In this document: positions 7,920 through 15,887 of the stretch, piece after piece
Layout: every line of letters begins with the position of its first letter
Numbering within the stretch: position 1 is the stretch's first letter
Position numbers and translations under genes: made by a program
Assembly: GCF_025447595.1 (NCBI RefSeq)
Contig: NZ_JAOEJU010000013.1
Location: forward strand, 1-64,000
From: Pseudomonas koreensis
GTDB lineage: Bacteria; Pseudomonadota; Gammaproteobacteria; Pseudomonadales; Pseudomonadaceae
Reading direction: 5' to 3'
Length of the DNA: 64,000 nucleotides
Notes under the pieces: generated by a model
Database searches by the model: none
The model's input: only the letters and a program-made list of their open reading frames with translations
What the model was told of the DNA's origin: nothing

Positions 7920-8909
7920 ATGTCGATCGAAGTGCGTAACGTCAGCAAGAATTTCAATGCGTTCAAGGCGCTGGACAACATCAGCCTGGACATCCACAGC
8001 GGTGAGCTGGTGGCACTCCTCGGCCCGTCCGGCTGCGGCAAGACCACCCTGCTGCGCATTATTGCCGGTCTGGAAACCCCGGATAACGGCAACATCGTGT
8101 TCCACGGTGAAGACGTGTCCGGCCATGACGTGCGGGATCGCAACGTCGGTTTCGTGTTCCAGCACTACGCCCTGTTCCGCCACATGACCGTATTCGACAA
8201 CGTCGCATTCGGTCTGCGCATGAAGCCGAAAAACCAGCGCCCGACTGAAAGCCAGATCGCGACCAAGGTTCACGAGCTGCTGAACATGGTGCAACTGGAC
8301 TGGCTATCGGATCGTTATCCGGAGCAACTGTCCGGCGGCCAGCGTCAGCGTATCGCCCTGGCCCGCGCCTTGGCGGTAGAGCCGAAAGTGCTGCTGCTCG
8401 ACGAGCCGTTCGGCGCCCTCGACGCCAAGGTGCGCAAAGAGCTGCGCCGCTGGCTGGCGCGCCTGCACGAAGACATCAACCTGACGTCGGTGTTCGTGAC
8501 CCATGACCAGGAAGAGGCGATGGAAGTGGCCGACCGCATCGTAGTGATGAACAAGGGTGTGATCGAGCAGATCGGCTCACCGGGCGACGTCTACGAAAAC
8601 CCGGCCAGCGATTTCGTCTATCACTTCCTCGGCGATTCGAACCGTCTGCATCTGGGTGATGACAACCACGTGCTGTTCCGCCCGCACGAAGTTTCGCTGT
8701 CGCGGCATGAGCTGGAGGATCACCACGCTGCCGAAGTCCGCGATATCCGGCCGCTGGGCGCGACCACGCGGGTGACGTTGAAGGTTGAAGGTCAGCCTGA
8801 TCTGATCGAGGCGGAAGTGGTGAAAGACCACGACAGCCTGACCGGGTTGGCGAAGGGTGAGACGTTGTTCTTCAAGCCGAAGGTCTGGCAGAAAGTCGCC
8901 AACCTTTAA
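7920..8909 (+). CDS. cysA: Sulfate/thiosulfate ABC transporter ATPase CysA
   Basis: A 329-aa ATPase that powers sulfate import. Motifs in order: Walker A GPSGCGKT (35-42), Q-loop, signature LSGGQRQR, Walker B VLLLDEPFGALD and switch VTHDQEEA. The C-terminal 90 residues form the TOBE-type regulatory domain found in CysA/MalK proteins. ATG 7920 lies 3 bp after cysW, with GGAGGAA overlapping the cysW end. It is the last gene of the sulfate transporter unit and is followed by a REPIN. Confidence 0.97.
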   Translation: MSIEVRNVSKNFNAFKALDNISLDIHSGELVALLGPSGCGKTTLLRIIAGLETPDNGNIVFHGEDVSGHDVRDRNVGFVFQHYALFRHMTVFDNVAFGLRMKPKNQRPTESQIATKVHELLNMVQLDWLSDRYPEQLSGGQRQRIALARALAVEPKVLLLDEPFGALDAKVRKELRRWLARLHEDINLTSVFVTHDQEEAMEVADRIVVMNKGVIEQIGSPGDVYENPASDFVYHFLGDSNRLHLGDDNHVLFRPHEVSLSRHELEDHHAAEVRDIRPLGATTRVTLKVEGQPDLIEAEVVKDHDSLTGLAKGETLFFKPKVWQKVANL

Positions 8910-8936
8910 AGCCAAAAGCTTCGTCGGATCGCCGCC

Positions 8937-9001
8937 CGGAGCAAGCTCGCTCCCACAATGGAATGCATTCCAAATGTGGGAGCGAGCTTGCTCGCGAAAG
9001 C
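8937..9001. repeat. REPIN
   Basis: Two inverted REP units (8937-8957 and 8974-9001) sit between the convergent cysA and DUF962 genes. The first unit has lost part of its outer stem. This is the usual position for a REPIN, between convergent 3-prime ends. Confidence 0.85.
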
Positions 9002-9004
9002 GGC

Positions 9005-9529
9005 CTACACAGCGGCCCTGTTCGGATTGACCCGCACCACACCTGCCCGCGCCTCGATCTGCTCTTTCAGCTCATGCCGCATCCCGAGCATGAACGCCAG
9101 TTCGGCCACCACAAACAGCGGCCCGACAATCAACCCGCTCAAGTCATCGACGAACGCCGGTTTGCGCCCCTCGTAATGGTGCCCGACAAACTGGATCACC
9201 CAGCCGATCACGAACATCGCCAGACCGCTGCTGAGCCAGACCATGGTGCTCTGCTGCGCCAGAACATGCCCGGCCCAGACCGATAGCCCCATCAACACGG
9301 TCATCAGAACCCCTAGCTTCAGCTCCAGGCGCAGGTAAAACCACGCCGAAGCGAGGGCGGCAATCACCGCCGGGGAAATCCACAATCCGCCCACCGACCA
9401 TTCCGGTCGCGACAACAGCACGGCCACCGCCACCACAATCAGCGGAATCCCGATAAAGTGGCTGGCGATATTGCGCGGGTCACGGTGGTAAGCGGCGTAT
9501 TGACTCAAATGATCGACGAGGCTTTTCAT
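9005..9529 (-). CDS. DUF962 / Mpo1-like membrane protein
   Basis: A 174-aa membrane protein of the DUF962 (YGL010w/Mpo1-like) family. Yeast Mpo1 is an iron-dependent dioxygenase that alpha-oxidises 2-hydroxy fatty acids. Family hallmarks are the N-terminal HRDPRNIASHFIGIPL block (15-30) and the late HHYEGRKPAF block (about 133-142), which supply the conserved histidines. Four hydrophobic helices lie between and around them. AGGAGGAA stands 5 nt before the ATG. The bacterial substrate is not established. The gene is divergent from a Crp/Fnr regulator gene, which may or may not control it. Confidence 0.83.
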   Translation of the reverse strand: MKSLVDHLSQYAAYHRDPRNIASHFIGIPLIVVAVAVLLSRPEWSVGGLWISPAVIAALASAWFYLRLELKLGVLMTVLMGLSVWAGHVLAQQSTMVWLSSGLAMFVIGWVIQFVGHHYEGRKPAFVDDLSGLIVGPLFVVAELAFMLGMRHELKEQIEARAGVVRVNPNRAAV

Positions 9530-9614
9530 TGTTGTTCCTCCTGTAGGGTGATCGAATCATGCCCCGGGTTCACGGCTCGCTCTGTCAGGCAGGCGACAAT
9601 CTTTAGGAGAACGC

Positions 9615-10298
9615 ATGGATAAGGTCTGGCGCGAGCGCCTGCTGACCGGGCAATGGTTCAGTCATCTGCCGGTGTCCTTTCAGGATAGTCTGCTGGCGGC
9701 GGCCCGGGAGCGGCGGCTGGCGGCGGGGCAGCGGCTGTTCCAGCGCGGCGATGCGCCGTGCGGGCTGTACGCGGTGCTCGACGGCGCGGTGCGCATCGGC
9801 GCAGTCAGCGAGCAGGGCAAGGAGGCGTTGCTGAGCCTGGTGGAGGCGCCGCACTGGTTCGGCGAAATCTGCCTGTTCGACGGCCAGCCCCGTACCCATG
9901 ATGCCTACGCCGTAGGCCCGTGTGTGTTGTTGAATATCCCGCAAGCCACACTGCTGAAACTGCTCGACGAACACCCTGTGTACTGGCGACATCTGGCGCT
10001 GCTGATGAGCCACAAACTGCGCCTGACCTTCATCAATCTCGAACAGCTGAGCCTGCTGCCGGCCCCGGCGCGGCTGGCCCATCGCTTGCTGATGATCGCC
10101 GAAGGCTACGGCGAACTCGATCCACCGCGCCGGGTGCTGCAACTGCCTCAGGAGCAACTGGCGTCGATGCTGTCGCTGTCGCGGCAGACCACCAACCAGA
10201 TTCTCAAGGAGTTGCAGGGGCAGGGCATTATCGGCTTGAGTTATGGCGAAATCGAAATTCTCGACGCCGCACGATTGCGCGCGCTGGCGACCCTCTGA
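9615..10298 (+). CDS. Crp/Fnr-family transcriptional regulator
   Basis: A 227-aa regulator with a cyclic-nucleotide-binding-like domain (about 15-130: GQRLFQRGDAPCGLYAVLDG, HWFGEICLFDG) and a C-terminal winged helix-turn-helix (about 150-220) whose recognition segment is LASMLSLSRQTTNQILKELQ. There is no Fnr-type Cys cluster at the N-terminus, so an oxygen-sensing Fe-S cluster is unlikely. The effector is unknown. TAGGAG lies 6 nt before the ATG. It is divergent from the DUF962 gene across 85 bp, so that gene is a plausible target. Confidence 0.88.
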   Translation: MDKVWRERLLTGQWFSHLPVSFQDSLLAAARERRLAAGQRLFQRGDAPCGLYAVLDGAVRIGAVSEQGKEALLSLVEAPHWFGEICLFDGQPRTHDAYAVGPCVLLNIPQATLLKLLDEHPVYWRHLALLMSHKLRLTFINLEQLSLLPAPARLAHRLLMIAEGYGELDPPRRVLQLPQEQLASMLSLSRQTTNQILKELQGQGIIGLSYGEIEILDAARLRALATL

Positions 10299-10315
10299 AA
10301 GACACCGACAATTTC

Positions 10316-10406
10316 CTGTGGGAGCTAGCCTGCTAGCGATAGCGATCGATTGGTCAACGTCGAGGTGGCTGACAGATCTGATCGCTAGCAGGCTAGCTCC
10401 CACAAG
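10316..10406. repeat. REPIN with GCTAGC stems
   Basis: Units at 10316-10340 and 10381-10406 are inverted relative to each other. Their stem is GCTAGC-NN-GCTAGC instead of GCGAGC-NN-GCTCGC, so both sides of a base pair have changed together. It lies between the convergent Crp/Fnr and hiuH genes. Confidence 0.88.
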
Positions 10407-10422
10407 GAGTCTTGCGATCTTC

Positions 10423-10833
10423 TTACGAACCGCGATAAGTGGAGAAACCATACGGGCTGAGCAGCAACGGAATGTGGTAGTGCTGATCCGTCTGCTTCAC
10501 TTTAAAAATCACCGGAATCTCTGGAAAGAACGTCTCGTGTTTCGCCTTCTCGAAGTACTCCTCCGTCTTGAACACCACCCGATATTCACCCGCCTCGAAC
10601 GGTTTGTTCGCCGGGAACAATTCGGCGATCCGCCCTTGTTCATTGGTGGTGCCCTGCGCCAGCGGCTGCCAGTCCTGGCCCACGTGGCGTTCCAGCGTCA
10701 CGTTGATACCCGGTGACGGCAGGCCGTTTTCCAGATTGAGCACGTGTACGCTCAGCGGGTTGCCGGCGGCCAGCGCCAGACTCGAAATAGCGCTCAGGCC
10801 AAGTGCGGCGAAAGTCATGCGCAGTGGGGTCAT
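10423..10833 (-). CDS. hiuH: Periplasmic 5-hydroxyisourate hydrolase (transthyretin-like)
   Basis: A 136-aa protein of the transthyretin-like family that hydrolyses 5-hydroxyisourate, an intermediate of urate breakdown. A signal peptide of about 22 residues (cleavage after LALA) places it in the periplasm, as with E. coli HiuH. Core motifs are LSVHVLN at the mature start, the central ERHVGQDW, and the C-terminal YRGS tetrapeptide needed for catalysis. The ATG at 10833 has AGGAG 8 nt upstream; a longer frame to 11004 has no support. It is 16 bp downstream of the heme-binding-type gene, likely one operon, and close to an HprRS-like two-component system. Confidence 0.92.
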   Translation of the reverse strand: MTPLRMTFAALGLSAISSLALAAGNPLSVHVLNLENGLPSPGINVTLERHVGQDWQPLAQGTTNEQGRIAELFPANKPFEAGEYRVVFKTEEYFEKAKHETFFPEIPVIFKVKQTDQHYHIPLLLSPYGFSTYRGS

Positions 10834-10849
10834 GGTGATGCTCCTGGGT

Positions 10850-11332
10850 TCAAGTACGGTTGAGGGACATGCCGACGATTTCGGCAGCCTTGATCGCGCA
10901 GTTTTCGTCCTGCTCGCCACCGCCGGAACCGGCCACGCCCATGGCACCGACCAGTTCTTTGCCGGCAAACAAAGGGATGCCGCCACCGAGCAACAAAAGC
11001 TCATCGAGGGTGTTGAGGTTGGCGGTTTCCGGGTTGCTTCGGGCGCGCTCGGCGAACAACCGGGTCGGGGTTTTCGTCGATAGCGCTGTGTAGGCCTTGC
11101 GTTGACTGGCGACGGTGTTGTGCGGGCCGATGCCGTCGCCGCGCAAGGTCACCAACAGGTTGCCGCCTCGGTCGAGCACAGACACCGTGGCGGTGCAGTT
11201 TTCCAACGCTGCATCGGCCAGCAGCCGTGCGGTTTTCAGATCGAGATCGGCGTGACGGGGCAACTCAGGCGCAGCAAACGCGGCAGTGCCGAGGCCGATT
11301 GCCAGGCAGGCAACCAAGTATTTGACGGTCAT
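10850..11332 (-). CDS. Secreted heme-binding-type (GlcG/HbpS, DUF336) protein
   Basis: A 160-aa protein of the GlcG/HbpS (DUF336) family with an N-terminal signal peptide (cleavage near AFA-AP, residue 22). The family core is visible: ASQRKAYTALSTKTPT and the glycine-rich GGGIPLFAGKELVGAMGVAGSGG. The terminal DENCAIKAAEIVG helix is typical. Some members bind heme or small ligands, so heme binding here is only inferred. ATG 11332 is preceded by GGAG. It is first in the operon with hiuH and divergent from the response regulator gene, with the 11400-11415 box between them. Confidence 0.85.
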   Translation of the reverse strand: MTVKYLVACLAIGLGTAAFAAPELPRHADLDLKTARLLADAALENCTATVSVLDRGGNLLVTLRGDGIGPHNTVASQRKAYTALSTKTPTRLFAERARSNPETANLNTLDELLLLGGGIPLFAGKELVGAMGVAGSGGGEQDENCAIKAAEIVGMSLNRT

Positions 11333-11399
11333 GGGCAGGCTCCAAAAAGCGAAGGCCGCCACCTTATCCGCCGGCCCCCGTCGAAACCTCGTCAGTCGG

Positions 11400-11415
11400 A
11401 TTACAAGTTTGTAAT
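11400..11415. promoter_or_regulatory. HprR/CusR-type operator in the divergent intergenic region
   Basis: The site ATTACAA-GT-TTGTAAT is a perfect 7-bp inverted repeat, followed by G. From memory it nearly matches the E. coli HprR/CusR box CATTACA-AAAT-TGTAATG. It lies 67 bp from the heme-binding-type start and 54 bp from the response regulator start, so it could serve both promoters. Confidence 0.75.
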
Positions 11416-11469
11416 GGGCAACGCGGGCGAAGGGGCCTAGCCTGTGCCTCTGATCAATCGAGGTGTGCC

Positions 11470-12150
11470 ATGCGTTTGCTGGTCGTAGAGGATGAAGCCA
11501 AAACCGCGAATTTCCTCGCCAAAGGGCTGGGCGAGTCGGGTTTTGCCGTGGATGTGGCGCTGAATGGCCTCGACGGGCGTTACTTCATCGAGCAGCAGGA
11601 ATATGACCTGATTATCCTCGACGTGATGTTGCCGGGCCTCAACGGCTGGCAACTGCTGCAGCTGATCCGTCAGCGTGGCGCCACGCCAGTGCTGTTCCTG
11701 ACGGCGAAGGATGCGATCGAAGACCGCGTGCGCGGCCTCGAACTGGGGGCCGATGACTATTTGCTCAAGCCGTTCGCCTTCGCCGAACTGCTCGCTCGGG
11801 TGCGCACGTTGTTGCGGCGCGGGCCGATGCGCGAAGCCGAGTCGTACAGCATCGCCGACCTGGAAATCGACGTGCTGCGCCGCCGGGTCAGCCGTGGCGG
11901 CCAGCGCATCGCCCTGACCAACAAGGAATTCGCCCTGCTGCATCTACTTGCCAGCCGACAGGGTGAAGTGCTGTCGCGTACGCTGATTGCTTCGCAAGTG
12001 TGGAACCTGAATTTCGACAGCGACACCAACATGGTCGAAGTCGCGGTGCGCCGGCTGCGTTCGAAAGTCGATGATCCGTACATGCCTAAGCTGATCCACA
12101 CCGTGCGCGGGGTCGGCTATCAACTCGAAGCGCCCGACGATGCGCGCTAG
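11470..12150 (+). CDS. OmpR/CusR-type response regulator (HprR-like)
   Basis: A 226-aa DNA-binding response regulator. The receiver domain (1-115) has the acidic pair E7/D8 (VVEDE), phospho-acceptor D51 (ILDVMLPGLNGW) and conserved K near 104. A winged-helix output domain occupies 125-222. Subfamily sequence is that of the heavy-metal/redox group (CusR, CopR, HprR). The periplasmic hydroxyisourate hydrolase nearby, and the HprR-like box in front, favour the HprRS oxidative type over a copper type. No copper genes lie nearby. It overlaps the kinase gene by 11 bp. Confidence 0.9.
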   Translation: MRLLVVEDEAKTANFLAKGLGESGFAVDVALNGLDGRYFIEQQEYDLIILDVMLPGLNGWQLLQLIRQRGATPVLFLTAKDAIEDRVRGLELGADDYLLKPFAFAELLARVRTLLRRGPMREAESYSIADLEIDVLRRRVSRGGQRIALTNKEFALLHLLASRQGEVLSRTLIASQVWNLNFDSDTNMVEVAVRRLRSKVDDPYMPKLIHTVRGVGYQLEAPDDAR

Positions 12151-13552
12151 ATCCATCGCCTGGCGCCTGGCCCTGGCGTTCGCCGCCGTCTGTGCGCTGG
12201 TACTCAGCGCGATCGGCGTGTTCCTGTATCGCTCGCTGGCCTCGGAAATCGCCTGGCGCGATGACATGGCGTTGCTCGGTCGTCTGGAGCAGGTACGCGC
12301 ATTGCTCGCCGACAGCGACAGCCTCGACGCCTTGCAGGCTCGGCCACGGCTGTACCAGAACATGCTCGGCAATCTCGACAGTCTGCTGCTGGTGCAACGC
12401 GCGGACGGCTCGAATTTGATCACGATCAACCCTCGCCAACGCGCACTGCCGCCGGTGCAGGCCATCCCCCGGGATCAACCGCCGCAACGCCGCGATGTGC
12501 TGACCTGGCAGGCGGCGGACGGTGTCGAGCTGGCCCTGTTGTCAGGTCAGGCCCAAGGGCCGAACGGCGAAGCGCTGACCGTGATCGCTGGCAAGGTCTT
12601 GAGCGAGCGTGAGCAGATGCTCGGCAGCTATCGCCTGCGCTTGTATCTGGCCGTCGGACTGGGTGCCGTACTCGCTTTCACGCTGGGCCTGGTGCTGTTG
12701 CGCCGAGGCTTGCGGCCTCTGCGCAAACTGAGTGAAGCGCTGCGCGGCATCGACCTGCGCAGCCTCGACCAACGGGTTCCCACCACCGGCACGCCAGCGG
12801 AGTTGCTGGAACCGGTGCACGCGCTGAACGGCATGCTCGGGCGGCTGGACGACGGCTTCCAGCGCCTCTCACAGTTTTCCGCCGACCTTGCCCACGAAAT
12901 CCGCACGCCCCTGCACACCTTGCTCGCCAGCAATGGCCAGGCACTGAATTACCCGCGCAGCAGCACCGAGTATCAGGAAGTGCTGGCGTCGAACATGGAA
13001 GAGTTCGAACGGCTCAAGCGCATGGCCGAAAACCTGATGTTTCTCGCCCGCGCAGAGCAAGCGGAACGAGCGCTCGATCTGCGCACGCTGGAACTGCACG
13101 AAATCGGCGATGAGTTGTGCGACTACTTCGAAGCCCTGGCCGATGACCGGGAAATCCGCCTCGAAAACACCTTCAGCGGAGAATTGCTGGCGGATCAGCA
13201 ACTGCTGCAACGCGCCTTGGGCAACCTGTTGGCCAACGCCGTACGCCACGCCGACGCCGGTTCGATCATCAGCCTGCGCCAGCGCAATGAGCCGGGCATG
13301 TGCTGGCTGCAAGTCCACAACCTCGGCCCGGTCATCGCGGATGAACATTTGGGCAAACTGTTCGACCGCTTCTACCGCGTCGACCCGTCCCGCGCGGAGC
13401 CGGGAGATTCCGGCGGCTTGGGACTGGCGATCGTGCAGTCGATCATGCAGTTGCATGGGGGGCAGGTGCGGGTGAGCAGTGAAGTTAAGGGAACAGTTTT
13501 TGAGCTTTGTTTCCCTCTTGAGGCACTGAGAAGGGTGAATTCTCATGATTGA
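12140..13552 (+). CDS. Sensor histidine kinase (CusS/HprS-like)
   Basis: A 470-aa membrane kinase, partner of the preceding response regulator. TM1 is at about 7-30 and contains Cys18. The periplasmic sensor domain spans about 31-163, TM2 about 166-188 and HAMP about 190-242. The H-box is FSADLAHEIRTPLH with H252, followed by an N-box (NLLANAVRHAD) and G-boxes (GDSGGLGLAIVQS). All catalytic motifs are intact. The periplasmic part has several Met residues, which could be oxidised in an HprS-like sensing mode; that is inference. Its stop codon overlaps the start of the HipA-like gene by 8 bp. Confidence 0.9.
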   Translation: MRARSIAWRLALAFAAVCALVLSAIGVFLYRSLASEIAWRDDMALLGRLEQVRALLADSDSLDALQARPRLYQNMLGNLDSLLLVQRADGSNLITINPRQRALPPVQAIPRDQPPQRRDVLTWQAADGVELALLSGQAQGPNGEALTVIAGKVLSEREQMLGSYRLRLYLAVGLGAVLAFTLGLVLLRRGLRPLRKLSEALRGIDLRSLDQRVPTTGTPAELLEPVHALNGMLGRLDDGFQRLSQFSADLAHEIRTPLHTLLASNGQALNYPRSSTEYQEVLASNMEEFERLKRMAENLMFLARAEQAERALDLRTLELHEIGDELCDYFEALADDREIRLENTFSGELLADQQLLQRALGNLLANAVRHADAGSIISLRQRNEPGMCWLQVHNLGPVIADEHLGKLFDRFYRVDPSRAEPGDSGGLGLAIVQSIMQLHGGQVRVSSEVKGTVFELCFPLEALRRVNSHD

Positions 13553-14768
13553 TTTGATTCGGGGTTTGGAAATCACCGTCGCCGATAGCTCCGTAGGGAC
13601 ACTCGGTCGTGGGCAGTCCGGCATGGAGAGCGTGTTCAGATACTGTGAGGGCGTCAACGCTGAGAATGCTGTTTCGCTAACGATGTCAGATCGAATGGAA
13701 AACTACGGCTGGGAGCGAGGTGTTCATCCGATTTTCGAGATGAATTTGCCAGAAGGGGCGTTGCGCGATGAATTGATTCGACGCTTCGGCGAAGCAGTTT
13801 GTGACTTCGATGCTTTTTCGTTGCTGGCAATAGTGGGTTCAAGTCAGCTAGGACGGCTGGCAGTAGCCTGCGAATCGGTCACAGATCATCAGCCCGAAAC
13901 GTTATTGTCCGATCTTTTGATACATGACGGCGTTCATGGCTTGTTTGACGATCTGTTGCACAAACATGGCCAGTATTCCGGTGTTTCAGGCGTGCAGCCT
14001 AAGGTGCTGGTACGCGATGGTGTGACAGCCGCTCTTTACCCGATTCACCGAGGCTCCACACATCTTGTCAAAGCCTTCCGTCCCGAAGAGTTTCCCGAGC
14101 TTGCGACTAACGAGTACTTCTGTATGCGCGCCGCCGCGCTTAGCGGACTTGAAGTGCCAAAGTTTGAATTGAGTGAGCAGGGCAAGTTTCTGGTAGTCGA
14201 GCGTTTTGACCTGATTGAGCATGGCTATCTGGGTTTCGAGGACTTTTGCGTACTCAATGGCTGGCCTTCCAGAGCCAAATACGATGGTTCTTACGAAGGC
14301 GCCGCCCGACAGATCAAAGCCTTTGTTTCGCCTGCGCTGTTGAGTCAGGCGCTGGAAGCTTTTTTCAAGATCGTAGCGCTGTCAGCGGGACTGAAAAACG
14401 GCGATGCGCACCTGAAGAACTTCGGTGTGCTGTATGACCATTGCGGCGCGCAGGCCTCGATCCGGCTGGCCCCGGCTTACGACATCATCACCACATCGGT
14501 TTACATCAGGAACGACAGCCTGGCCTTGCTGTTGGGCGGGTCGAAGGCATGGCCCAAGCACAAGGCGCTAATCCGCTTCGGTCGTACGGCGTGCAATCTC
14601 ACTGAAGGTCGCTGCAATGAACTACTGCAGCAGGTTGTTCATGGCATGCAGAAGGCGATGGAGGAAATGCTCAAGCATTGCCGAACTCATCAGTCGTTTG
14701 CCGAGGTGGGTACGGCAATGATCGAGCAGTGGAAATCCGGGATTGAACGAAGTCTGACCAAGGGTTGA
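13545..14768 (+). CDS. HipA-family serine/threonine kinase, no partner antitoxin
   Basis: A 407-aa protein of the HipA kinase family, whose founding member phosphorylates glutamyl-tRNA synthetase and causes growth arrest. The N-subdomain is at about 5-110. A flexible Gly-rich loop SGVSGVQPK (145-153), lysine K175 in HLVKAF, catalytic loop GDAHLKN (D287, N292) and metal-binding D313 in APAYDI all look functional. No HipB-like helix-turn-helix gene lies on either side. The start codon overlaps the histidine-kinase stop by 8 bp, so it is translated from the two-component operon. Base composition is visibly lower in GC than its neighbours, suggesting later acquisition. The target is unknown. Confidence 0.87.
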   Translation: MIDLIRGLEITVADSSVGTLGRGQSGMESVFRYCEGVNAENAVSLTMSDRMENYGWERGVHPIFEMNLPEGALRDELIRRFGEAVCDFDAFSLLAIVGSSQLGRLAVACESVTDHQPETLLSDLLIHDGVHGLFDDLLHKHGQYSGVSGVQPKVLVRDGVTAALYPIHRGSTHLVKAFRPEEFPELATNEYFCMRAAALSGLEVPKFELSEQGKFLVVERFDLIEHGYLGFEDFCVLNGWPSRAKYDGSYEGAARQIKAFVSPALLSQALEAFFKIVALSAGLKNGDAHLKNFGVLYDHCGAQASIRLAPAYDIITTSVYIRNDSLALLLGGSKAWPKHKALIRFGRTACNLTEGRCNELLQQVVHGMQKAMEEMLKHCRTHQSFAEVGTAMIEQWKSGIERSLTKG

Positions 14769-14782
14769 ATGCCCATGTGCGC

Positions 14783-15787
14783 TCAGCGTAACTGATCCCG
14801 AAACTGCCCCGGTGTCATCCCCGTCCAGCGTTTGAACGCGCGACTGAAGCTGCTGGTGTCGGCAAATCCCAACAGATAACTCACCTCGCTCAGCGAACAT
14901 TGCGGATCGCGCAGGTGCAGCAGCGCGAGGTTTTCGCGGCTTTCATTCAGCAGGGTGTCGAAACGACAACCCTCGTCCGCCAGGTGCCGTTGCAGGCTGC
15001 GCAGGCTCAGGTGCAGGGCCTGGGCGATGCGTTCGGCGCTGGGTTCGCCTTCCGGCAGTTGTTCTTCGATGGCGTCGCGCACCTTGCGCTCCCAGGTCAG
15101 CGGCTTGAGCTGGGCGAGGGTGCGTTTGAGCACTGCTTCGTTGTGCTCGGCCAGTTCCGGGTTGGCATCGTCGAGGTGGCTGTCGAAGTCGGTGAGGGCG
15201 AATTCGATGCGGTCTTCTTCGGCGGAAAAATGCACTGGCGAGCGGAACACCTTGTGCCATTGATGTGCATCGGCCGGTTCCGGACGACGTAGATAAACCG
15301 CCAGTGGTGCGTAGTCGCGGCCCAGGCGATTGCGGCAGGTGCGCACGTAGATCGCGGCGAAGGCGTCGATGGCTTCGAAGGCCGGGGCGGGGTTGTCGGC
15401 CGGAATTTTCAGGCAAAACCGATAGCGGTCTTCGGTGCGGGTCAGCTCCAGCTCCAGCGCATCGCTGACCACCTGGTGATAACGCACGATCCGCTCGAAC
15501 ACTTCCCGCAGGCTGCCGCTGGCCACCAATGCGTAGCCCAGCGCGTGAAACGTCGTAGGGCTGACGAATCGCGACACCCGCAAACCGATCGCCGGATCAC
15601 CGCTGACCTGCACCGCGATTTCCCAAAGACGTGTGGTCGCGGACAACGGATAGCGGGCGTTCGGGTCGTCCATCAGTTGCGGATCGAGCCCGGCCTGCTG
15701 GCACAGGGCAGTGCTGTCCAGCCCCAGCGCGTCGAGTTGCTTGCGCAGGGCACGGGTCCAGCTGGCGAGAGAAGTCGGTTCCTTCAT
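14783..15787 (-). CDS. AraC-family transcriptional regulator
   Basis: A 334-aa regulator. The N-terminal 200 residues form the Arabinose_bd-type ligand domain seen in OruR/ArgR-like AraC proteins (VSPTTFHALGYALVASGSLR). The C-terminal 100 residues hold two helix-turn-helix motifs, ending in LGFADTSSFSRAFKRWTG, the family signature. The effector is unknown. It is divergent from the membrane desaturase gene across 100 bp, which makes that gene the likely target. Its stop is 14 bp from the HipA stop, in convergent orientation. Confidence 0.9.
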   Translation of the reverse strand: MKEPTSLASWTRALRKQLDALGLDSTALCQQAGLDPQLMDDPNARYPLSATTRLWEIAVQVSGDPAIGLRVSRFVSPTTFHALGYALVASGSLREVFERIVRYHQVVSDALELELTRTEDRYRFCLKIPADNPAPAFEAIDAFAAIYVRTCRNRLGRDYAPLAVYLRRPEPADAHQWHKVFRSPVHFSAEEDRIEFALTDFDSHLDDANPELAEHNEAVLKRTLAQLKPLTWERKVRDAIEEQLPEGEPSAERIAQALHLSLRSLQRHLADEGCRFDTLLNESRENLALLHLRDPQCSLSEVSYLLGFADTSSFSRAFKRWTGMTPGQFRDQLR

Positions 15788-15887
15788 GCTGATTGGCGCT
15801 TCCGGTCAACAGGTTGGCGTTCTCGGCTACCGCGTCCGGACCCTGCGCGGGGCAGGATGCGAACATCAATAACCAGAGGATGGAAGC

